Both the position numbers and the translations under genes were made by a program. Shown one piece after another: positions 9,430 to 20,228 of a stretch of 64,000 nucleotides of DNA. The stretch's first letter is position 1; each line of letters begins with the position of its first letter. A model generated the notes under the pieces. It was not told the origin of the DNA. It ran no database searches and was given only the letters and a program-made list of their open reading frames with translations. The DNA comes from RYN-230 sp963851025 (GTDB lineage: Bacteria > Actinomycetota > Actinomycetes > Streptosporangiales > Streptosporangiaceae): contig CAWKOA010000030.1 of NCBI GenBank assembly GCA_963851025.1, forward strand, positions 186,001 to 250,000, read 5' to 3'.

Positions 9430-12012
9430 CTACAGCGTGACGTGATGGACCGGCTCAGGGCAGGCTGACGGGCGGAGTATCACCTGCTCGACCTTGCCGG
9501 CCGCCTGCACATCGGCGAGCACGGGCCGGATCCGGGCCAGGTCCTCCTCGCCGGCCGACACCACCAGCTGGCGGACCGGGGCCCGCATGGACAGCCGGGC
9601 GGCGGACTTGGCCCCGCGCACCGCGGCGATCGCGTCCGAGGCCGCGTCGAGCAGCCCCGGGTCCACCGCCCCGGCCGCGGCCCGCAGCCCGTCCGGGTCG
9701 GGCCAGCTGGCCCGGTGGACGGACCCCTCCTGCCACCAGGACCAGGCTTCCTCGGTGACGAACGGGAGGACCGGCGCGAACAGCCGCAGCAGCACCGACA
9801 GCGCCGCCCGGAGGGCCGCGTGGGCCGAGGCGGCGGCCCGCGGGCCGTGCTCGCCGTAGGCCCGGGACTTGACCAGCTCCAGGTAGTCGTCGCAGAAGAA
9901 CCAGAAGAACGACTCGGTCTCGTGCAGGGCCCGGGCGTGATCGTAGGACTCGAACGCCGCGGTGCAGCCGGCCACCACGTCCGCCAGCCGGCCGAGCATG
10001 GCCCGGTCCAGCGGTTCGGTGACCAGCGCGTCAGCCGTTCCCGGACCGGCACCCGGCCCGGTTGCGGCGCCGTCGCCCGCGCCGTCGTCCCGGGGCGAGG
10101 GACAGCACGAACCGGGCTGCGTTGAGGAGCTTGATGGCCAGCCGCCGGCCCACCCGCAGCTGGGCCGGATCGAAGACCATGTCGGTGCCGAGCCGGCCAC
10201 TGGCCGCCCAGTACCGCGCCGCGTCCGAGCCGTGCTTGCGCAGCGAATCCATCGGGGTCACCACGTTGCCCCGGGACTTGGACATCTTCTTGCGGTCCGG
10301 GTCCAGGATCCAGCCGGAGATCGCGGCGTGCCGCCAGGGCGCCACGCCGTACTCGTCGTGCGCGCGGAGCACCGTGTAGAACAGCCAGGTCCGGATGATC
10401 TCGTGGGCCTGCGGCCGCAGGTCCATCGGGAAGATCCGGTCCAGGCCCGGCCCGCTGGCCGCCCGCGCCGCGATCTGCGGGGTCAGCGAGGACGTGGCCC
10501 AGGTGTCCAGCACGTCCGGGTCGGCCGCGAACCCGCCGGGCCGGCCGCGCTGCTCCTCGGCGTACCCGGGCGGCGGCTCGGCGGCCGGGTCGGCCGGCAG
10601 CCGGTCCTCGTCCGGCGTGAGCGGCGCGTCGTAGCGGGGCCGGCCGTCGTCGTCCAGCGGGTACCAGACCGGGATGGGCACGCCCGAGAACCGCTGCCGG
10701 CTGACCGGCCAGTCGCCGGCCAGCCCGTTCACCCAGTTCTCGTACCGGGCCCGCATGTGCGCCGGGTGCCAGGTGATCTCCCGGCCCCGGGCCAGCAGCG
10801 CGTCACGCAGCCGCGGGTCGCGGCCGCCGCTGCGCAGGTACCACTGCCGGGTGGTGATGATCTCCAGCGGCGTGTCGCCCTTCTCGTAGAACTTCACCGG
10901 GTGCACCACCGGCTCCGGCTCGCCGAGCAGGTCACCGGCCGAGGTGGCCAGCGCGGTGATCCGGGTCCGCGCCTCGGCCAGGGTGGCCCCGGCGAGCCGC
11001 TGGTAGGCCGCGCGGCCCGGCCCGGCTGGTGATGCCCGGCGGCGGGGACGCCAGCAGGCGGCCGTCCGGCCCGAGCAGCGGCCGGGTCTCCAGGTCGAGG
11101 TCGCGCCACCAGGTCACGTCGGCGGTGTCGCCGAACGTGCAGACCATCGCGATGCCGGTGCCCTTGCCCGGGTCGGCCAGCGGGTGCGTCCGCACCGGCA
11201 CCGGCACGCCGAACAGCGGGGTGGTCACCGTCGTGCCGGCCAGCGCCGCGTAGCGCTCGTCGTCCGGGTGCGCGACCAGCGCCACGCAGGCGGGCAGCAG
11301 TTCCGGCCGGGTGGTGGCCACGGCCACGGTGCTGCCGTCCGGGCGGCGGAACCCGAGCCGCACGTAGCTGCCGGCCACCTCCCGGTCTTCCAGCTCGGCC
11401 TGGGCCACCGCGGTCTGGAAGCGTCACGTCCCACAGCGTCGGGCCCTCGGCCAGGTACGCCTCGCCGCGGGCCAGGTTGCGCAGGAACGCGCGCTGGGAG
11501 AGGGCCCGGGCGTTCTCGCCGATGGTCTGGTACTGGGTGGACCAGTCCACCGACAGCCCCAGCCGCCGCCACACCTGCTCGAACGACTGCTCGTCCAGGC
11601 CGGTCAGCCGCTCGCAGAGCGCCACGAAGTTGCGCCGGGAGATGCGGACCGGCTCGCCCGCCGGCCGGTCCGGCGGCACGAACGACGGGTCGTAGCGCAG
11701 CGCGGGTCGCACCGCACGTGGAAGTAGTTCTGCACCCGGCGCTCGGTGGGCAGGCCGTTGTCGTCCCAGCCGATCGGGTAGAACACCGCCTTGCCGCGCA
11801 TCCGCTGGAACCGCGCGATCGTGTCGGTGTGGGTGAACGAGCAGACGTGCCCGATGTGCAGCGCCCCGCTGACCGTCAGCGGGGGAGTGTCGATGGAGAA
11901 GACCGCGTCCCTGGCGCCGGACGCGGGAGGGTCAAACTTGTACTACTCCCGCCTCTTCCCACTGGCGCGACCACTTGTCCTCGATGCCCTCAAGCGACGG
12001 CTTGAGCGGCAT
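9430..12012 (-). CDS. valS: Valyl-tRNA synthetase, frameshifted in assembly
   Basis: Class I aminoacyl-tRNA synthetase charging tRNA-Val. Seen in order: MPLKPSLEGIEDKWSRQWEE at the start; YKFDPPASG; the ATP site motif GALHIGH near 11860; an editing domain with VAVATTRPELLP and AHPDDERY; the zinc-free catalytic core; the second ATP motif KKMSKSRGN near 10275; and an anticodon-binding domain ending PVHHVTL. About 860 residues, and no C-terminal coiled coil is apparent. Frames change near 11940, 11710, 11425, 11030 and 10090, again reading as indels in a gene that must be functional. The start at 12012 is the first Met of the conserved N-terminus; an ATG at 12076 in another frame is an alternative. 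It is divergent from the LAL regulator. Confidence 0.92.
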
Positions 12013-12270
12013 CGGGCTGGCCTGGCGCGCCGGGCCGGGGAGGCCGGCGCGGCAGCGGGGCGGGAATCGGTACTCATGGCGGCCAGGGTAGCGCATCGCG
12101 CGCGGCGGCCGCGATGAGAATTCCGGCTCCGCGGCCACGGTCAGGAACAGCCTCGCTGGCGATGGCGTTCTTGTGGGTCCGCGCGGCAGGGACGCGCGCA
12201 AAAACCATAAAAGGGCAGCAAGTGCGCCTCAGTCCGGCAGGAAGCCGGCGGATACTGGGATACTTGGGAG

Positions 12271-15200
12271 ATGCTGCGGGCGTCGAGCGGACGGCTGGTC
12301 GGCAGGGACGGTGAACTGACTCGCCTGCTCGGCCTGCTTGACGACGCCAGCGCCGGCCGCCCGTCCCACGCCCTGATCAGCGGCGACGCGGGCGTGGGAA
12401 AGACCCGGCTGGTCGCCGAGCTGGCCACCCGGGCCGCGGACCGGGGCTTCCTGGTCCTCTCCGGGCGCTGCGCCGAACTGGGCGACAGCATTCCTTACCT
12501 GCCGCTCGCCGACGCGCTGCGGGAAGGCACCACTACTCCAGGCGCCGCAACGGAACCGCTCGCGGCCGCCCTGGCCGCCCGGCCGGTGCTCGGCCGCCTG
12601 CTGCCGGACCGGGACGCCGTGGCGCAGCCGGGCGGCGAGGTCACCGGGCTCGCCCAGCAGCAGCTGTTCGGGGCGGTGCTCGGGCTGCTCGCCGAGCTGG
12701 CCGACGGGCATCCGGTGCTGCTGATCCTGGAGGACCTGCACTGGGCCGACCGCTCCACCCGGGACCTGGTCACGTTCCTGAGCCGGGTGCTGCACCGGGA
12801 GCGGGTGGCCGTGGTGGCCACCTACCGCACCGACGACCTGCACCGGCGTCACCCGCTCCGGCCGGTGGTGGCGGAGCTGCTGCGGCTGCCCAGCGTGGCC
12901 TCCATCGAGCTGGGGCCGCTGGGCTACGCGGACATGGCCAGATCACCTGACCGCCCTGGCGGACGGCCCGCTGGACCCGGCCGCCCTGCACCGGATGGTG
13001 GCCCGGGCCGAGGGCAACCCCTACTACGCCGAGGAACTGCTGGCGTCCGCGGCGCCGGCTCCGGCCAGGTCCGGCGATGGCCCGGCGCGGGGGGCACCGG
13101 GCGGCGACGTGCTGCCCAGCGGGCTGGCCGCGCTGCTGCTGGCCCGGGTGGAGCAGCTGCCCGCCGCGGCCCAGCAGGTGCTCCGGGCCGCGGCGGTCGG
13201 CGGCCGCCGGGTCGAGGACGACATCGTCCGGGCCGCGTCCGGGCTGGCCGGGCCGGAGTACGAGGACGCGATCCGGGACTGCGTGGCCCAGCAGCTGCTG
13301 GTGCCGGGCGGCGCGGACGGCTACGTGTTCCGGCACGCGCTGATCCGGGAGGCGCTCTACACCGACCTGCTGCCCGGCGAGCGGACCCGGCTGCACGCCC
13401 GGTTCGCCGAGCTGCTGGCCGACCCGGCCCGGCTGGCGGCCGTGCCCGGATCCGCGGCCGAGCTGGCCCATCACTGCCTGGCCAGCCACGACATCACGGG
13501 TGCGTTCGCCGCGTCGGTCCGGGCCGGGCAGGAGTCCGAGCGGCTGGCCGCCCCGGCCGAGGCGCACCGGCACTACGACGCCGCGCTGGCGCTGTGGGAG
13601 CGGGTCAGCGAGCCGGAGCGCCTGGCCGGGCAGGACCGCGACCACCTGGCCTTCTGCTCCGCGAACTGCGCCGCGTCCAGCGGCGAGATCGCCCGGGCCG
13701 TGCAGCAGCTGCGCCGGATCCGCGGTTTCCTGCGCGAGGGCACCGACCCGGTGCTGGCCAGCCGGGTGCACGAGCGCCTCGCGTACTACCTGCTCGAACT
13801 CGACGCGGCTGCCGACGCGGACACGGCCGCGCAGGCCGCGGTGCAGCTGCTGCCCGGCCGACCCGCCGCGGCCCGCAACGGGCCCGGGCCCTGGCCACTC
13901 ACGCGCAGACGCTGATGCACGCGGGGGACGAGGCGGCGGCCGCCCGCCGGGCGCAGGAGGCCCGGCTGGCCGCCCGGGCCGCGGACGCCCCCTGGGTGGA
14001 AGCGGACGCCCTGGTGACCCTGGGCCTGCTGGCCGAGCGCCAGGGCGAGCCCGCGCAGGCCCTCGACCTGTTCACCCAGGCCTACCGCGAAGCCCAGGCC
14101 CTCACCATGCTCGGCGTCGAGCTGCGGGCGGCCTTCCAGGTGGCCCGGTCCCAGCTGGAGAGCGGCGACCTGGCCGGGTCGGCCGCGACCGCGCACCAGG
14201 GCTTCGGCCGCGCGGACGCGGCCGGGCTCGGCCTGGCCCCGTACGGCCTGGACCTGCAGTACCTGCACTACCTCGCGCACTACGCGGACGGCTGCTGGGA
14301 CCACGCGCAGGAGCTGGCGGACGGCTTCGGGGTCCGGGTGACCACGGCGGCCGAGGCCCGGCTCTCGGCCATGGCCCTGTTCCTGGACGTGGCCCGGGGC
14401 AGCCCGAAGGTCGCGGACCGGCGGGCCTGGCTGGAGCCGTTCTGGCCGGGCGACAGCTTCGGCGCGTACATCGCCCGCGGCCTGCTGGCCGAGCACGCCC
14501 TGTGGCGGGGTGACACTCGCGACCGCGCTGGCCGAGGTCGCGGCCACCCTGGCCGAGCTGGACACCGGCCGCGGCTACGGGCCGCCCGCCATCCGGGTCG
14601 CCGCCGTGGGCCTGGCCGCCCGCGGTGAGCAGGCCCGGCGGGCCCGGGCGGCCGGGAACGACGAGGCCGCCGCGGCGGAGGTGGCCGCGGCCCAGGTGCT
14701 GATCGACGCCGCGCGGGAGGGCGCCGCGTTCCCGCGCCGGCCCAAGTTCGTGCTGGGCGTGGACGGCCGCGGCTGGCTGGCCCGGGCCGAGGCGGAATGG
14801 GCCCGGGCCCAGGGCCGCAACGACCCGGCAGGCCTGGCAGGCCGTGGTGGACGAGTTCGGGCCCGCGTTCAGCTACGAGACGGCCCGGTCCCGCTGGCGG
14901 CTGGCGGAGGCGCTGGCCGAGGCGGGACAGCGGGCCGAGGCGGAGCGGGAGTGGTCGCTCGCGCTGGCCGTGGCCGACGAGCTGGGTGCCGCGCCGCTGG
15001 CGGCCGCGCTCCGCGATCTTGGCCGCCGGGCCCGGCTGGCCCGGCCGGCGGGGGACAGCGGGGCGGGCGGCGGCTCAGGCAGCGGCCACGTCGGCGGCCC
15101 CGCCGACGTCCTGGCCGGGCTGACCGGCCGGGAACGCGAGGTGCTGCGCCTGCTGGTGGCCGGCCGGAGCAACCGGGAGATCGCGGCCACGCTGTTCATC

Positions 15201-15317
15201 GCGCCCAAGACGGCCAGCGTGCACGTGTCCAACATCCTGGCCAAGCTGAACGCGGCCAGCCGGGGCGAGGCCGCGGCCATCGCCGCGGCGGCCGGCCTGG
15301 AGCCGGCCGGCCGCTAG
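12271..15317 (+). CDS. LuxR-family LAL transcriptional regulator, frameshifted in assembly
   Basis: Large ATP-binding LuxR regulator, about 1015 residues. Residues 1-260 form an AAA/STAND-type ATPase: Walker A GDAGVGKTR near residue 42 and a Walker B/HW motif LLILEDLHWADRSTRD near 150. The middle 500 residues are helical repeats typical of LALs (ARAEGNPYYAEELL, then many alanine-rich TPR-like units). The last 65 residues are a LuxR helix-turn-helix: LTGREREVLRLLVAGRSN, FIAPKTASVHVSNILAKL. Frames change near 12945, 13880, 14512 and 14825. LALs often control secondary metabolism or carbon use, but no biosynthetic cluster lies nearby, so the target is unknown. A perfect hairpin follows the stop. 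Confidence 0.88.
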
Positions 15318-15342
15318 CCGGGCCACGGCCGCCGCCCATCCG

Positions 15343-15372
15343 CTCCTGGCCTGGGCCACGCCAGGCCAGGAG
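15343..15372. terminator. Perfect 12-bp hairpin between convergent genes
   Basis: CTCCTGGCCTGG pairs perfectly with CCAGGCCAGGAG around a 6-base loop. It lies 26 bases after the LAL stop and 13 bases before the stop of the convergent LLM gene, so it can serve both. There is no T-run. Confidence 0.7.
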
Positions 15373-15384
15373 GCCCGGTCCGGA

Positions 15385-16321
15385 TCACGCGCCGGGCTGG
15401 CCGCCGGGCGCGAGCTCGGTGAGGATCTCCTCGGCCCGGGCGGCCGCGCCCACCGGGTCCGCGTCGGGCGCGCCGATCAGCGGATCCCAGTTCAGGTCGT
15501 AGAAGACCTCGGTCACCCCCTGCCCGGCCAGCCACTCCACGTCGCCGCGGATGTCGGCGTAGCTGCCGGACAGCAGCATCCGGCCGCCGCCCTCCGGCAC
15601 GGTCACCGGCGCGCCCGCCCGGACCACGCCGCGGCACACGATCCGGATCGAGCCAGGGTCGCGGCCGGCTTCCTCGGCCGCCGACCGCACCACGCCGATC
15701 CCCTCGCTGATCCGGGACAGGTCGGTCCGGCTGGCGGTGACCCAGCCGTCGGCCAGCCGCCCGGCCCGCTGCAGGGCGGCCGGGGCGACTCCCGCCGATC
15801 AGGATCGGCGGACCCGGCCGCTGCACCGGGTGGGGCGCGAACCAGCCCGCGGGCAGCTCGTAGTCCCGGCCGTGGAAGCTGGCCGGCCCCTCCGCCCAGA
15901 TCCGGCGCATGACCTCGATGTACTCGCCGGTGCGCACCCCCCGGCGGGCCATGACGCCGCCCGCCACGGTGAACTCCTCCGGCAGCCAGCCGATGCCCAG
16001 CCCGAGGTCGAGCCGGCCGCGGGACAGCACGTCCGCGGTGGCGGCCATCTTGGCCAGGTAACCCGGGGCGAGGTAGGGCATGTTCACCACCGCGACGCCG
16101 AGCCGGATCCGCTGGGTCACCGCGGCCAGGTAGCCGAGGGCCACCATCGGGTCGAGCACGCTGTGGTAGACGGGGTCCATGGCCGAGCCCTCGGGCACCA
16201 TGAGCCGCTGGAACGTCCAGAGCGAGGCGTAGCCGGCGGCTTCCGCGCTGGCGGCGAACGAGGCGAGGTTGTCCGGGGTCGCCCACACCCCCGAGACCGG
16301 GGCACCGAAACCAATCTTCAT
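15385..16321 (-). CDS. LLM-class (F420/flavin-dependent) oxidoreductase
   Basis: TIM-barrel oxidoreductase of the luciferase-like monooxygenase family, about 312 residues. Seen: MKIGFGAPVSGVWATPDNL, then SLWTFQRLMVP, TQRIRLGVAVVNMPYLAPG, and the cofactor-site stretch SRGRLDLGLGIGWLPEEF followed by PPILIGGSRP. This subgroup in actinobacteria generally uses F420, but FMN cannot be excluded from sequence. The frame shifts near 15795, after GGSRP, and continues as ALQRAGRLADGWVTASR. The start is the ATG at 16321. It is divergent from the mycothiol-type gene, 89 bases away. Substrate unknown. Confidence 0.85.
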
Positions 16322-16410
16322 TCCGCTCAGCCTAGGGCCCCGCAGGTCGCCGTGGACGGCCCGGTAAGCTGTCGCCGTCCGGTAGGGCCACATCCGCACG
16401 GGAGCCAGCC

Positions 16411-17203
16411 ATGACCTCAGACCCTCGCGCACTCATCGGCGTGCTGCGCAACTCGCACGAGCGTCTGGCCGGGCTGGTGCGGCCGCTCACCCCGGACCAG
16501 CTGCGCGCCCAGTCCTACGACACGGACTGGACCATCGCCCAGGTCCTCTCCCACCTCGGCAGCGGCGCGGAGATCGCCACCCTCAGCCTGGCCGCCGCGC
16601 TGGGCGGGCGCGGCCAGCTCGACCAGGGCGCGTTCCCGGCCATCTGGGACGCCTGGAACAACCGCACCCCGGAGATGCAGGCCGCCGACTGCCTGACCTG
16701 GGACGGCGAGCACATCAGCCGGCTGGAGGCAGCTCAGCGACGAGGAGCTGGCCTCCATCGGGCTCGACTTCTTCGGCCGCCAGCTGGACGCGGCCGGGCT
16801 GGTCCGGCTGCGCCTCAGCGAGCACGCCATCCACGTCTGGGACGTGGCGGTGAGCGCCGACCCCGGCGCCACCGTGGCCGAGCGATGCGATCCTCCCGGC
16901 CATGGAGCAGATCACCCAGCTGTTCCAGTTCGTGGCCAAGCCGGCCGGTGACTCGTTCCGGGTCCGGCTGCGCACCACCGCGCCCGACGGTGACTACCTG
17001 CTCGACGTGGGGGAGTCGGTGACGCTGTCGGACTGGGCCGAAGGCTCTGCTCCGACGGCCCGGCGGCCGACGGGGAGATCGCGCTGCCCGCCGAGGCGCT
17101 GCTGCGGCTGTTCTACGGGCGGCTCGACCCGGAGCACACCCCGGAGCACACGGCCGAGGGGATCGAGCTGGACCGGCTCCGCGCGGTGTTCCCCGGCTTC
17201 TAG
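16411..17203 (+). CDS. Maleylpyruvate-isomerase-family mycothiol-dependent enzyme, frameshifted
   Basis: DinB-fold enzyme of the mycothiol-dependent maleylpyruvate isomerase family, about 263 residues. N-terminal: RLAGLVRPLTPDQLRAQSYD, then DWTIAQVLSHLGSGAE, where the histidine is the first metal ligand. The middle carries SEHAIHVWDVAVSADP, with a histidine at the later ligand position. The C-terminal MDMPI domain ends RLFYGRLDPEHTPEHTAEG. Such proteins use mycothiol as thiol cofactor in place of glutathione; the reaction of this paralogue is unknown. Frames change near 16730, 16885 and 17045. The ATG at 16411 has a GGGAG ribosome site. Confidence 0.8.
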
Positions 17204-17230
17204 GCGGCGGCAGCTTCCCGGCGCCGCTGG

Positions 17231-17920
17231 TCAGATGGTGGCCTGGCGCAGGGTGGTGAGCCCGCCGAACCCCATGGCCACGGCGGCCACGGCCAGCACG
17301 CCGGTCAGCGTCAGGGCGGTCACCGTGGTGAAGAAATGCCCGACCCCGGACCAGCCGCCGGTCGCCGACACGGCCACCACGGCCAGCAGCGCCACGAGTA
17401 TCTGGGCGGCGACGAAGGCGACCAGCCCGGGCACGCTCCAGCGCCGGAACACCAGCCCGTACCACATGCCGTACAGGACGAACACGACGAGCAGCACGAA
17501 CGAGGTCAGCCACGTCTCATACCAGGGGCCGTCCATGATCCACGGAACCCGGAAGTAGTGCAGCCGGAGACCCCACCCGTTCGTGGCCCGCTCCACGAGC
17601 TGCAGCAGGGTCAGCCCGAGGCCGTAGACCACGCCCAGGGTCAGCACGAGCAGGGTGGTGCCGGCGTAGTAGGTGCGGCGGCTGATCCCCATCATCAGCC
17701 CGAACGGGAGCGCCCTCGTCATGCTGAGCGCCCCGCAGATGAGCATGAAGACGTAGAGCGACACCACCCCCCCGGTGTAGATCCCGTCCGGGCTGGCCGG
17801 GACGGCCAGCGCGACGCCGATGTTCACCAGGAAGCTGAACGCCATGATGGCCCACGGCATCGCCAGCCAGGTGAAGCGGTCCACCAGGTGGTAACGCCCC
17901 ACGTTCACCAGCGTGTTCAT
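17231..17920 (-). CDS. ABC transporter permease of a YtrA-type operon
   Basis: A 229-residue membrane protein with about six hydrophobic segments, e.g. WAIMAFSFLVNIGVALAVP, VVSLYVFMLICGALSMT, LLVLTLGVVYGLGLTLLQL and LTGVLAVAAVAMGFGGLTT. It is the third gene of the GntR-ATPase-permease operon and overlaps the ATPase by 4 bases (17917-17920), which implies coupled translation. Operons of this kind (YtrABC-like) export cell-envelope-active antibiotics or respond to envelope stress. That role is inference from the family, as no substrate marker is present. Confidence 0.8.
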   Translation of the reverse strand: MNTLVNVGRYHLVDRFTWLAMPWAIMAFSFLVNIGVALAVPASPDGIYTGGVVSLYVFMLICGALSMTRALPFGLMMGISRRTYYAGTTLLVLTLGVVYGLGLTLLQLVERATNGWGLRLHYFRVPWIMDGPWYETWLTSFVLLVVFVLYGMWYGLVFRRWSVPGLVAFVAAQILVALLAVVAVSATGGWSGVGHFFTTVTALTLTGVLAVAAVAMGFGGLTTLRQATI

Positions 17921-18804
17921 GCGCTCACCTTCTCCTCGGACGAGACGCCGGCCGCGTGGACCAGCAGTTGCTGCAGGGACAGGGGTTCCAGGCTCAGGTG
18001 CAGTGCGCGGGCCCGGGCCTGCGCGGCGAAGTCGAGCGGGTCGGCGATCGTGACCGAAGCCCGCGAGCCGAGCCGCTGCCGGTGCCAGACCGTGTGGCCG
18101 GCCACGAACTCCTCCACCGCCGTGACCGGCCCGCTCACGGTCATGCCGGTGCCGCGGACGTCGTCGGCGGGCGCGTCCAGCACCACCCGCCCGTGGTCGA
18201 GCAGCACCACGTGCTCGAGCAGGTCGGCCACCTCGTCGATGAGGTGGGTGGACAGCAGGATGGTCCGCGGATGCTCGGCGAACTCGGCCAGCAGCCGGTC
18301 GTAGAACAGCTGGCGGGCCACCGCGTCCAGGCCGGCGTAGGGCTCGTCGAACAGGGTCAGCTCGGCGCGGGCCGCCAGGCCGATGACGATCCCGACCGCG
18401 GAGCGCATCCCGCGCGACAGCCGCTTGATCCGCCGCCGCGGCGGCAGGTCGAAGTCCGTGAGCAGCTGCCGGGCCAGGCCCTCGTCCCAGTTCGGGTAGA
18501 ACCACGAGGCCACCCGGATCGCGTGCGCCACGCGGAAGTCGGGGTAGACCTGCTCCTCGCGCACGAACACCATGCGCCGCAGCACCTCGTCGTTCTCCGC
18601 CGGAACCTGCCCGAACACCCGCACGTCCCCGCCGGTGGGGAAGTCCAGCCCGGTGACGACGCGCATCAGGGTGGTCTTGCCTGCGCCGTTGCGGCCCAGC
18701 AGGCCGGTGATGGTGCCCGGCTCGACCGTGAGGGAGACATTGTCGAGCGCGATCTGATCGCGGTAGCGGCGGCTCAGCGCCGTGGCGGAGATCGTCGGGG
18801 TCAT
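17917..18804 (-). CDS. ABC transporter ATP-binding protein (YtrB-like)
   Basis: A 295-residue ATPase. Walker A GRNGAGKT lies near residue 38 and Walker B LTLFDEPYAGLD near 160. The H-loop is in LLSTHLIDEV near 195. The signature loop reads LSRGM instead of LSGGQ, a variation common in the YtrB subgroup. After residue ~210 a C-terminal extension contains VTIADPLDFAAQARARAL, probably for permease contact. It overlaps the regulator gene by 4 bases (18801-18804) and the permease by 4. The three genes are therefore one tightly coupled operon under the operator at 19233-19256. Confidence 0.88.
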   Translation of the reverse strand: MTPTISATALSRRYRDQIALDNVSLTVEPGTITGLLGRNGAGKTTLMRVVTGLDFPTGGDVRVFGQVPAENDEVLRRMVFVREEQVYPDFRVAHAIRVASWFYPNWDEGLARQLLTDFDLPPRRRIKRLSRGMRSAVGIVIGLAARAELTLFDEPYAGLDAVARQLFYDRLLAEFAEHPRTILLSTHLIDEVADLLEHVVLLDHGRVVLDAPADDVRGTGMTVSGPVTAVEEFVAGHTVWHRQRLGSRASVTIADPLDFAAQARARALHLSLEPLSLQQLLVHAAGVSSEEKVSA

Positions 18805-19184
18805 GGCCTGCTGCCTCCGTTGTGCCAGCCGGGTCCCCGGATCAGGGACACCAGCGTGTCGGTGTCGATGCCCAGCCGGCCCGCCTCGGCCAGCATCGGG
18901 TCCACGTACTGCTCGGCGAACCGCTTGCGGCGCCCGGCCCGCAGCTGTTCCGCCGCCCCGGCGGCGACGAACATCCCGATGCCGCGGCGCTTCTCCAGCA
19001 CCCCGTCGTCCACCAGCAGGTTGATGCCCTTCGCGGCGGTGGCCGGGTTGATGCGGTAGAAGGCGGCCAGCTCGTTCGTGGACGGCACCCGTGCGCCCTC
19101 GGCGAGCACCCCGTCGACGATGTCGTCGGCCAGCTGCTCGGCGATCTGCACGAACAGCGGCGTCCCATCGTCCAGCGCGGGCAC
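18801..19184 (-). CDS. GntR-family transcriptional regulator, YtrA subfamily
   Basis: A 127-residue regulator with an N-terminal winged helix (PLFVQIAEQLADDIVDGVL, VPSTNELAAFYRINPATAAK, then DGVLEKRRGIGMFVAAGA) and a short helical C-terminal domain of about 45 residues, as in YtrA. It likely represses its own operon until an envelope signal releases it. The start is the GTG at 19184 with a strong AGGAGG site five bases before it. A 24-base inverted repeat lies 49 bases upstream of the start and is the natural candidate for autoregulation. Confidence 0.88.
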   Translation of the reverse strand: MPALDDGTPLFVQIAEQLADDIVDGVLAEGARVPSTNELAAFYRINPATAAKGINLLVDDGVLEKRRGIGMFVAAGAAEQLRAGRRKRFAEQYVDPMLAEAGRLGIDTDTLVSLIRGPGWHNGGSRP

Positions 19185-19232
19185 CGCACCTCCTGGTGCT
19201 CAGAGCCGGCGAGTTTCAAGGGCCGGTTCAGT

Positions 19233-19256
19233 GGTTCATTAGTTGAGTAATGTACC
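19233..19256. promoter_or_regulatory. Inverted repeat, probable YtrA-type operator
   Basis: Arms GGTTCATTA and TAATGTACC match at 8 of 9 positions around a 6-base spacer. The element is AT-rich and lies 49 bases before the GntR start, where it would cover the operon promoter. Its size and symmetry suit a GntR dimer. Confidence 0.6.
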
Positions 19257-19309
19257 GATGAGGCCGGGTGGGGTCAAGCTGGGTGGGGTCACCCGTTAAC
19301 TGATGGCGG

Positions 19310-20125
19310 GTGGAGCGCCGGCCGTGGCAGCCTGAGGCGGTGCTCAGCGAGGAGGAGATCGGGGCGTTCCTGGCCGACGGGTACATCGCGTTGCGCGGCG
19401 CGGTCCCGGCGCCGGTCATCGCGGGCTGCCAGGACATGATCTGGGCCGAGCTGGGCCGGCAGGGTGTCCGGCGTGACGACCCCGCGACCTGGACGGCCCC
19501 GGTCGTCCGGATCGACTGCCCGGAGGGGGGCCCGTTCGCCGTGGCCGGGACCACGCCGGTGCTGCAGGAGGCCTGTGACCAGCTGATCGGGCCCGGCCGC
19601 TGGTGGCGGCGGGAAGGCGTGGGCGGCACCATCCCGGTCCGGTTCCCCAGCGAGGCCGACCCGGGCGACGCGGGCTGGCACATCGAGGCCAGCTATGAGG
19701 AGGCCGGGCAGCGGCGGGTCAACGCTGGCTCCCGGGCCCGCGGGCTGCTCGCCATCTACCTGCTCAGCGATGTGGAGCCGGACGGCGCGCCGACCCGGGT
19801 GCGGCCCGGCTCGCACCGGGACGTCCCGCCGATCCTGGCCCCGGCGGGCGACGCGGGCATGGACTGGCTGCCCGCGGCGCAGCAAGCCGCGCGAGCCAGC
19901 GAGCACCGGCCCACGGCCCTGGCCACGGGCCGGGCCGGTGACGTGTTCCTGTGCCATCCGTTCCTGGTCCACGCGGCGTCCTGGCCGCACCGGGGCCGGT
20001 CCCCGCGGATCATCGCCCAGCCTGGCGTGGCGCTGCACGGCCAGTACGCGCTGCGTGCCGAAGCGGGGGAGACGCCGCCGCCGGTGCAGCGGGCCATCCT
20101 CGAGAGCCTGCCCGCGGCCGGCTGA
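19310..20125 (+). CDS. Phytanoyl-CoA dioxygenase (PhyH) family protein
   Basis: A ~270-residue protein of the Fe(II)/2-oxoglutarate dioxygenase superfamily. Family features: LSEEEIGAFLADGYIALRG at the N-terminus, then GWHIEASYEEAG, where the iron-binding motif is His-x-Glu rather than the usual His-x-Asp. GAPTRVRPGSHRDVPPIL is the distal substrate region, and the second metal histidine is in DVFLCHPFLVHAAS. Arg in SPRIIAQPGV would hold 2-oxoglutarate. Substrate unknown. The start is a GTG at 19310 or 19340; the latter begins just before the conserved helix. It is convergent with the D-amino-acid oxidase gene. Confidence 0.8.
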   Translation: MERRPWQPEAVLSEEEIGAFLADGYIALRGAVPAPVIAGCQDMIWAELGRQGVRRDDPATWTAPVVRIDCPEGGPFAVAGTTPVLQEACDQLIGPGRWWRREGVGGTIPVRFPSEADPGDAGWHIEASYEEAGQRRVNAGSRARGLLAIYLLSDVEPDGAPTRVRPGSHRDVPPILAPAGDAGMDWLPAAQQAARASEHRPTALATGRAGDVFLCHPFLVHAASWPHRGRSPRIIAQPGVALHGQYALRAEAGETPPPVQRAILESLPAAG

Positions 20126-20178
20126 CGGGCGGCCGGCGAAGGGGCGGCCGGTTGGCGGGCGGCCGGCCGGCAGTGGCC

Positions 20179-20228
20179 GTTGGCGGTGGCCAGTTGGCGG
20201 TGGCCGGTCAGCGGTGGCCGGTTAGCGG
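20179..20228 (+). repeat. 14-bp tandem repeat between convergent genes
   Basis: The unit GTTGGCGGTGGCCA is present about 3.5 times with one to three changes. The last copy includes the stop codon of the D-amino-acid oxidase gene. The flanking 20126-20178 is a run of ggcggccgg words. No classical hairpin terminator is seen here, and the repeat may take that place. Confidence 0.6.

Noticed and set aside
12013..12270. A T-box riboswitch or tRNA between valS and the LAL gene
   Set aside because: No T-box core or cloverleaf could be found in the roughly 260 bases, and T-boxes are rare for valS in actinobacteria.
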